Source of the DNA: Elusimicrobiales bacterium
GTDB lineage: Bacteria > Elusimicrobiota > Elusimicrobia > Elusimicrobiales > UBA9959
Assembly: GCA_028688015.1 (NCBI GenBank)
Contig: JAQTZB010000007.1
Span: forward strand, 163,510-227,509
Direction of reading: 5' to 3'
Length of the DNA stretch: 64,000 nucleotides
In this document: in pieces, positions 60,537 through 64,000 of the stretch
How the letters are laid out: every line of letters starts with the position of its first letter
Position numbering within the stretch: the stretch's first letter is position 1
Position numbers and translations under genes: made by a program
Notes under the pieces: generated by a model
Databases searched by the model: none
The model's input: only the letters and a program-made list of their open reading frames with translations
Told to the model about the DNA's origin: nothing

Positions 60537-61235
60537 TCAGCGGCCCTGTTCGCGGAGCTCCAGGTAGCTCTTCACTTCCTGGCGCGTCGTCAGCTGGCGC
60601 AGCAGGTAGTTGGCCATGTCTGAGAACTTGGCGCGGGCCAGCTCGTCGGTGTACTTCGCCTTCTCCTTCTCGAAATTGGCCAGGCCCTTGTTCTTGGCCA
60701 GGTAGTAGGCCTTCACCTCGTCGGGCGTCACCTTGACGCTGGTGAAGATGAACTGCTTGAACTTGTTGGCCAGGCGGGCCTTCTTGCGCCAGGCCTCGTA
60801 CTCCGCCGGCGTCATCTGGAACTCGTTGAAGATAGTCTGGTAGTAGGCGCGCGGGCTGAACTGGCCGTTCTCGCGGAACTGCGGCGTGTTCTGCACTTCC
60901 ACCGCCACCTCGAAGTCCGGCACCATCATGCCCAGCTTCTCGCCCTGCTGGCACAGCAGCTCCTCGATGATCATCTCGCGGAAGACTTCCTGCTTGACGC
61001 TCTTGGAAAGGATCTCGTTGACCTCGGCGCCGGAGTCCTTGACGCCGGACATCACGCGGTTGACCTGCGTGACGTAGCGCTGGTAGGGGATCTTTTTCCC
61101 GCCCACCTCGGCCACGGCCGAGTCGGCGGAGCCGGTGAACATGTAGGCGCCCAGGCCCACGAAGATACCCACAAGGAAGACGGCCGCTACGGCCCCGAAG
61201 ATTACGCGGCGGTGCCTGGAGAAGAATGCGTTCAT
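60537..61235 (-). CDS. SurA/PpiD N-terminal-domain-like membrane-anchored protein
   Basis: The 232-residue protein has one membrane helix (residues 10-32, VIFGAVAAVFLVGIFVGLGA) and a helical periplasmic part like the chaperone domain of PpiD/SurA (VAEVGGKKIPYQRYVTQV near 40-58, QFRENGQFSPRAYYQTIF near 115-132). The parvulin isomerase domain is missing. It is therefore likely a chaperone rather than an isomerase. Its ATG overlaps the bactofilin stop (ATGA). Confidence 0.75.
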   Translation of the reverse strand: MNAFFSRHRRVIFGAVAAVFLVGIFVGLGAYMFTGSADSAVAEVGGKKIPYQRYVTQVNRVMSGVKDSGAEVNEILSKSVKQEVFREMIIEELLCQQGEKLGMMVPDFEVAVEVQNTPQFRENGQFSPRAYYQTIFNEFQMTPAEYEAWRKKARLANKFKQFIFTSVKVTPDEVKAYYLAKNKGLANFEKEKAKYTDELARAKFSDMANYLLRQLTTRQEVKSYLELREQGR

Positions 61236-61648
61236 GGTTGTTTAGCCTCTGTTTTGGAATTTTTCTGCTGCGGCTGGTCGGCTGGCTTCTTGGGGGCGTC
61301 CATCGTGCAGTTGCCGTTGAACACGGCGCCTTCCTCCAGCATGATGCGCGGCGAGCGCATGTCGCCGTCTATGCGGGAGCCGGCCAAAGCTTCTATGTGG
61401 TCCAGCGCGGTCACGTTGCCCCGCACTTCGCCGGAAACGTAGCAGATCTCGCAGGAGATGTCGCCCTTGACCTTGCCGGTCTTGCCCACGGTGACGATCT
61501 TGGCGTCGACTATGGAACCGTCGATGCGGCCGTCCACGCGCAGCGATCCCTTGGCCGTCAGCGTGCCCTGGAAATAGGCCTCGGTGCCGATCACGGTATC
61601 GCCGTTCTTGCTCTCGAAACTGATATTGGTGTTCTTGAACATTGCCAT
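61232..61648 (-). CDS. Bactofilin
   Basis: The 138-residue protein is a right-handed beta-helix of repeating short strands (GTEAYFQGTLTAKGSLRVDG, then RIDGSIVDAKIVTVGKTGKV) with a Lys/Pro/Gln-rich tail, the bactofilin (DUF583) pattern. Bactofilins form nucleotide-independent filaments at the membrane and often work with M23 peptidases encoded next to them to shape the cell wall; here the adjacent gene is such a peptidase (TAATG overlap). Confidence 0.9.
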   Translation of the reverse strand: MAMFKNTNISFESKNGDTVIGTEAYFQGTLTAKGSLRVDGRIDGSIVDAKIVTVGKTGKVKGDISCEICYVSGEVRGNVTALDHIEALAGSRIDGDMRSPRIMLEEGAVFNGNCTMDAPKKPADQPQQKNSKTEAKQP

Positions 61649-62628
61649 TACAGCCCCCCGAAAATGCCGTCGAACAGCCCGGCGAAGTTGCCGGCTTGCT
61701 TACCGCCGACCTGCAGGAATTTCATAGGGTCGCGCGGCAGCCCGCCGGTCCACACCTCGTAGTGCAGGTGGTTGCCCGTAGAAGTGCCGGTGGAGCCCAT
61801 GCGGCCTATCACCTGGCCGCGCTTGACCGGCGTGCCTTCCTTGGCGACGATCTCGCTCATGTGCCCGTAAAGCGTGGAATAGCCGAAGCCGTGGTCGACC
61901 ACGGCGCACATGCCATAGCCCTGCGCCCAGCCGGAGTGGCGCACCACGCCGTCGGCGGTGGCGTAGATCTTGGTGCCGGCCTCGTTGGCGATGTCCACGC
62001 CGCTGTGGTATTCGGTGGAGAGGCGCAGCGGGTGGATGCGGTAGCCGTAGGGCGAGGTGATGCGGCCCTCGGTGGGCCAGATGGCCGGCGTGGCCCTCGC
62101 GCCGTTATGCTTGTCAGCCAGGTAAAGCGTGATCTCGGAGTAGCTGGAAAGGCGCTTGCGCGACTCGTCCTGCATCTTCTGGATGGAATTGTTCAGCGTG
62201 GCCTCTTTTATTTCCGAGGCCTTGTTGTTGAGCAGGCGGCGGAAATCCGCCATGTCGGACTGCTGCGGGCCGCCGAGGCCCTCTTCCTTGGCGAAAGCGC
62301 CCGGGTCTATGCCCAGCACCTTGCGCAGTTGGTTGTCGGTGCGCTTGGTCATCTCCAGGTAGGCCAGGCCCTGCTCCACCTGCTCCGAGACATAGGCCAT
62401 CTTGGTGCGCAGGATCTGGTTGTCCGCCTTGGTGACGTAATAGTCGAAGTGGCGCCCCGCTATGTAGCCCGCCCAGATGGTCATGCCGGTCCAGCCGATG
62501 CCGAAGATCAGCAGCAGCAGCACCGGCAGGTTGAACCGCAGCGACGGCATGCCGTTATGGGGAATGATGAAGACGCTGACAGGCTTGGCCGCGTTCCTGA
62601 TGAAACGCGATAGAGATTTCAGCCACAT
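61648..62628 (-). CDS. Membrane-anchored M23 (LytM) endopeptidase
   Basis: The 326-residue protein has one membrane helix (about 33-57, LPVLLLLIFGIGWTGMTIWA), a helical coiled region and a LytM domain from about 185: YHSGVDIANE (His207 and Asp211 approximately) and HLHYEV near 285 with the zinc-binding His pair. The active-site residues are complete, so it should cut peptidoglycan cross-links in the periplasm. Coupled to the bactofilin gene. Confidence 0.9.
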   Translation of the reverse strand: MWLKSLSRFIRNAAKPVSVFIIPHNGMPSLRFNLPVLLLLIFGIGWTGMTIWAGYIAGRHFDYYVTKADNQILRTKMAYVSEQVEQGLAYLEMTKRTDNQLRKVLGIDPGAFAKEEGLGGPQQSDMADFRRLLNNKASEIKEATLNNSIQKMQDESRKRLSSYSEITLYLADKHNGARATPAIWPTEGRITSPYGYRIHPLRLSTEYHSGVDIANEAGTKIYATADGVVRHSGWAQGYGMCAVVDHGFGYSTLYGHMSEIVAKEGTPVKRGQVIGRMGSTGTSTGNHLHYEVWTGGLPRDPMKFLQVGGKQAGNFAGLFDGIFGGL

Positions 62629-62648
62629 ATCTCTATATTAAACTTATA

Positions 62649-63500
62649 TTATTGTCCGCTGTCAACCGGCGAGGGCACCCGCTTGGTGCGCGGCGCCGGG
62701 GCCGGCGCAGGAGGGTTGGCGCCGCTGATGGCCGAAGGGTCGAAGGTCATCTCCCCGTCGCCGTCGGAATCGGAAGACCGCTCGGGCATGGCGGGAATGG
62801 ACACTGCCTGCCCCTGCGGCTGAAGCCCCCCCGGCATCCCACCGGTGAAGGCCTTGAGGGCCGGGTCGTTGGAAATTTCCATCATGGTCTTCATGAACTC
62901 GGGGTTCATGGCGTATTTCATCATCACCTTTTCCATGCCCCTGGCGTTCTGCGCGGCGGCGATGAGCTCGAGCGGGTTGCCCCCCGCCTTGGTGGCGGCC
63001 AGCGCGGCGGCCACGTCGGGGTTGCGCTTTATCTCAGCCATGAACTCCTTCATGATGGGGCGCTCGGTGTATTTAGTGACGGCGGCTACCGCGCGCTCCC
63101 GCTGCTCCTGGCTCATATTAAGCGGAGTGGAGGACGGCAGGTTTCCGGAGAACATCCCCAGCGAAGAGACCGGCGTGCCGGAAGAGGCGTAAAGCCCCTG
63201 CCCGGCCAGCATGCGGTTCTGCTGCTCCACGGTCTCGGGCATGGGCATGGCCCGGAACACTTCCTCGAAATTATCTTTGGCGGCGCTGACCTTGCTGTAG
63301 ATCACGTAGGCCACGCCGGCCAGGATCACCAGGATGGTACCCAGCGACACGGCCACAGCCGTCATCACCTTGCTGCGGGAGCGGGCCTTGGCCAGCTCCG
63401 CGCGCACGGATGATTCCTGCTCCTCCGAGGACGGCGCCGGCTTTTCCTGCGCGGGGGCAGGAGGAGGCGGCGGCACCTGTTTATTGTTTTCTTCCGTCAT
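62649..63500 (-). CDS. Unknown membrane-anchored protein with Pro-rich ends
   Basis: I do not recognise this 283-residue protein. It begins with a Pro-rich, acidic cytoplasmic stretch (VPPPPPAPAQEKPAP), has one membrane helix (about 44-66, VMTAVAVSLGTILVILAGVA) and then a helical region with NPDVAAALAATKAGGNP and NPEFMKTMMEISNDPAL, faintly like STI1-type helical repeats. The C-terminus is acidic and Pro-rich. It precedes the M23 and bactofilin genes by 20 bases, so a part in envelope assembly is plausible. Confidence 0.7.
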   Translation of the reverse strand: MTEENNKQVPPPPPAPAQEKPAPSSEEQESSVRAELAKARSRSKVMTAVAVSLGTILVILAGVAYVIYSKVSAAKDNFEEVFRAMPMPETVEQQNRMLAGQGLYASSGTPVSSLGMFSGNLPSSTPLNMSQEQRERAVAAVTKYTERPIMKEFMAEIKRNPDVAAALAATKAGGNPLELIAAAQNARGMEKVMMKYAMNPEFMKTMMEISNDPALKAFTGGMPGGLQPQGQAVSIPAMPERSSDSDGDGEMTFDPSAISGANPPAPAPAPRTKRVPSPVDSGQ

Positions 63501-63572
63501 ATTACCCCCCGCTGCGAACCGCTGAATTTGACACCTGCCGACGGCAATTGCTAAAATATTATTCTACAAAAT

Positions 63573-63598
63573 AAAAGCCGGTTTTCAAGCCGGCTTTT
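63573..63598. terminator. Hairpin with A/T flanks between the envelope operon and tRNA-Glu
   Basis: AAAAGCCGG (63573-63581) with CCGGCTTTT (63590-63598), loop of eight. Likely stops transcripts from the right (minus strand); T-tracts exist on both sides. Confidence 0.55.
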
Positions 63599-63618
63599 TA
63601 AAAGTAATTCGGTCTTGC

Positions 63619-63694
63619 GCCCCCATCGTCTAGCGGTTAGGACGCTGCCCTTTCAAGGCAGAGATCTGGGGTTCGAATCCCCATGGGGGCGCCA
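63619..63694 (+). tRNA. tRNA-Glu (UUC)
   Basis: Acceptor stem GCCCCCA/TGGGGGC, anticodon loop CTTTCAA (anticodon TTC), T-loop TTCGAAT and encoded GCCA end. Confidence 0.96.
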
Positions 63695-63710
63695 ATTTAT
63701 GTTGGTGTAT

Positions 63711-63755
63711 ACCGGACACACCGGTAACACATTATACCGGATACATAGGTAACAC
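63711..63755. repeat. Terminal direct repeats of an IS481-type element
   Basis: ACCGG-A-(C/T)-ACA-NN-GGTAACAC occurs at 63711-63730 and again at 63736-63755, 25 bases apart, at the 3' end of the transposase gene. Such spaced motifs mark the ends of IS481-type elements. Confidence 0.6.
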
Positions 63756-64000
63756 TTTGAGCCCAAAGGGATTCCCGATGGGCTCAAATCTTTTTCCCTC
63801 GAAGTCAAAATATCCAAGATCGTAATCCATAAAACTTACCAGCCAGATTCCGTCGCCGACTTCCTTTATCCCCACCGGCTGCCCCGCAAGCGCCAGACTA
63901 ACGTTAATCTTCTGCTTCTTAAAGCAGATCCTTCCGCAGTGCGTGACCAGGACAGTTTTGTCGTGGAAAGGATATTCGGGCTCTATCATTCCTCGGTAGG
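63732..64000 (-). mobile_element. IS481-family transposase, C-terminal part (cut by window edge)
   Basis: The frame reads through the right edge (YRGMIEPEYPFHD upstream, no stop) and ends with IKEVGDGIWLVSFMDYDLGY and NPFGLKVLPMYPV, the conserved tail of IS481-type transposases behind the DDE integrase core. The catalytic part lies outside the window, so whether it is intact cannot be judged. It is inserted about 37 bases behind tRNA-Glu. Confidence 0.75.

Overview
The window comes from a diderm (Gram-negative) bacterium with a GC-rich genome. Outer-membrane export is shown by a Wza-like lipoprotein, a Wzc-like tyrosine kinase, a beta-barrel protein, several lipoprotein signals and an RfaE-type protein. 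The AAAAGGTGCC palindromes with their RAYT transposase, the two FecR-like proteins and the bactofilin are compatible with a lineage such as Elusimicrobiota, but I cannot place the organism firmly.

Layout. 1-6.7 kb (minus strand): a partial glycosyltransferase, an RfaE-like kinase/cytidylyltransferase, a sugar epimerase, a metallo-beta-lactamase-fold hydrolase and an rfb set (rfbB, rfbC, rfbA, a second rfbC-like gene, no rfbD). 6.7-8.7 kb: a secreted FecR-like protein, a BrnT/BrnA-type toxin-antitoxin pair and a truncated DUF1016 gene. 8.8-32.6 kb (minus strand): a large surface-glycan locus. It holds pglF-E-D-C (bacillosamine synthesis and priming), five glycosyltransferase-type genes, methyltransferase-like genes, an asparagine synthetase homologue, a polymerase and a flippase, a nonulosonate-type group (NeuB, SpsF-type cytidylyltransferase, PseG-like, WbqC, PIG-L), a radical SAM enzyme, a GDP-fucose-synthase-like protein and wzc. 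Between about 10.25 and 30.85 kb the base composition is clearly lower in GC, and the left junction falls inside pglF.

32.6-36.4 kb (plus strand): an accessory array of ORF6N, a DUF1016 PD-(D/E)XK nuclease and two DUF3800 genes sits between wzc and its usual partner wza. Every gene of the array, and the DUF1016 fragment at 8.6 kb, starts behind the same 35-nt element (an interrupted palindrome plus an extended -10). Each DUF3800 gene faces a roughly 100-nt small RNA on the opposite strand, driven by a consensus promoter (TTGACA-17-TATAAT) and ended by its own closing stem and U-tract. The two RNA copies show a compensatory base change. This is the most unusual system in the window.

36.4-41.5 kb: wza-like, an O-antigen ligase/polymerase, a low-molecular-weight tyrosine phosphatase, a beta-barrel protein and a second FecR-like protein whose last 20 residues equal those of the first. 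41.6-44.7 kb: a secreted TIM-barrel-like protein, a ThrRS without TGS domain, tRNA-Val. 44.8-54.6 kb (minus strand): an operon ileS-lspA-TPR-GT39-metallopeptidase-copA-queF, with REP palindromes at both ends and a RAYT transposase behind the upstream pair. 55.4-57.2 kb (plus strand): a small membrane protein, a cNMP-binding protein and an AI-2E family transporter. 57.3-63.5 kb (minus strand): tRNA-Leu, polysaccharide deacetylase, an ABC exporter pair, and an envelope group (SurA-N-like, bactofilin, M23 peptidase, unknown membrane protein). The window ends with tRNA-Glu and the end of an IS481-type insertion sequence.

Starts were reassigned where a Shine-Dalgarno sequence, a stop/start overlap or family alignment pointed to an internal ATG or GTG. 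Functions are read from motifs; no database search was possible.
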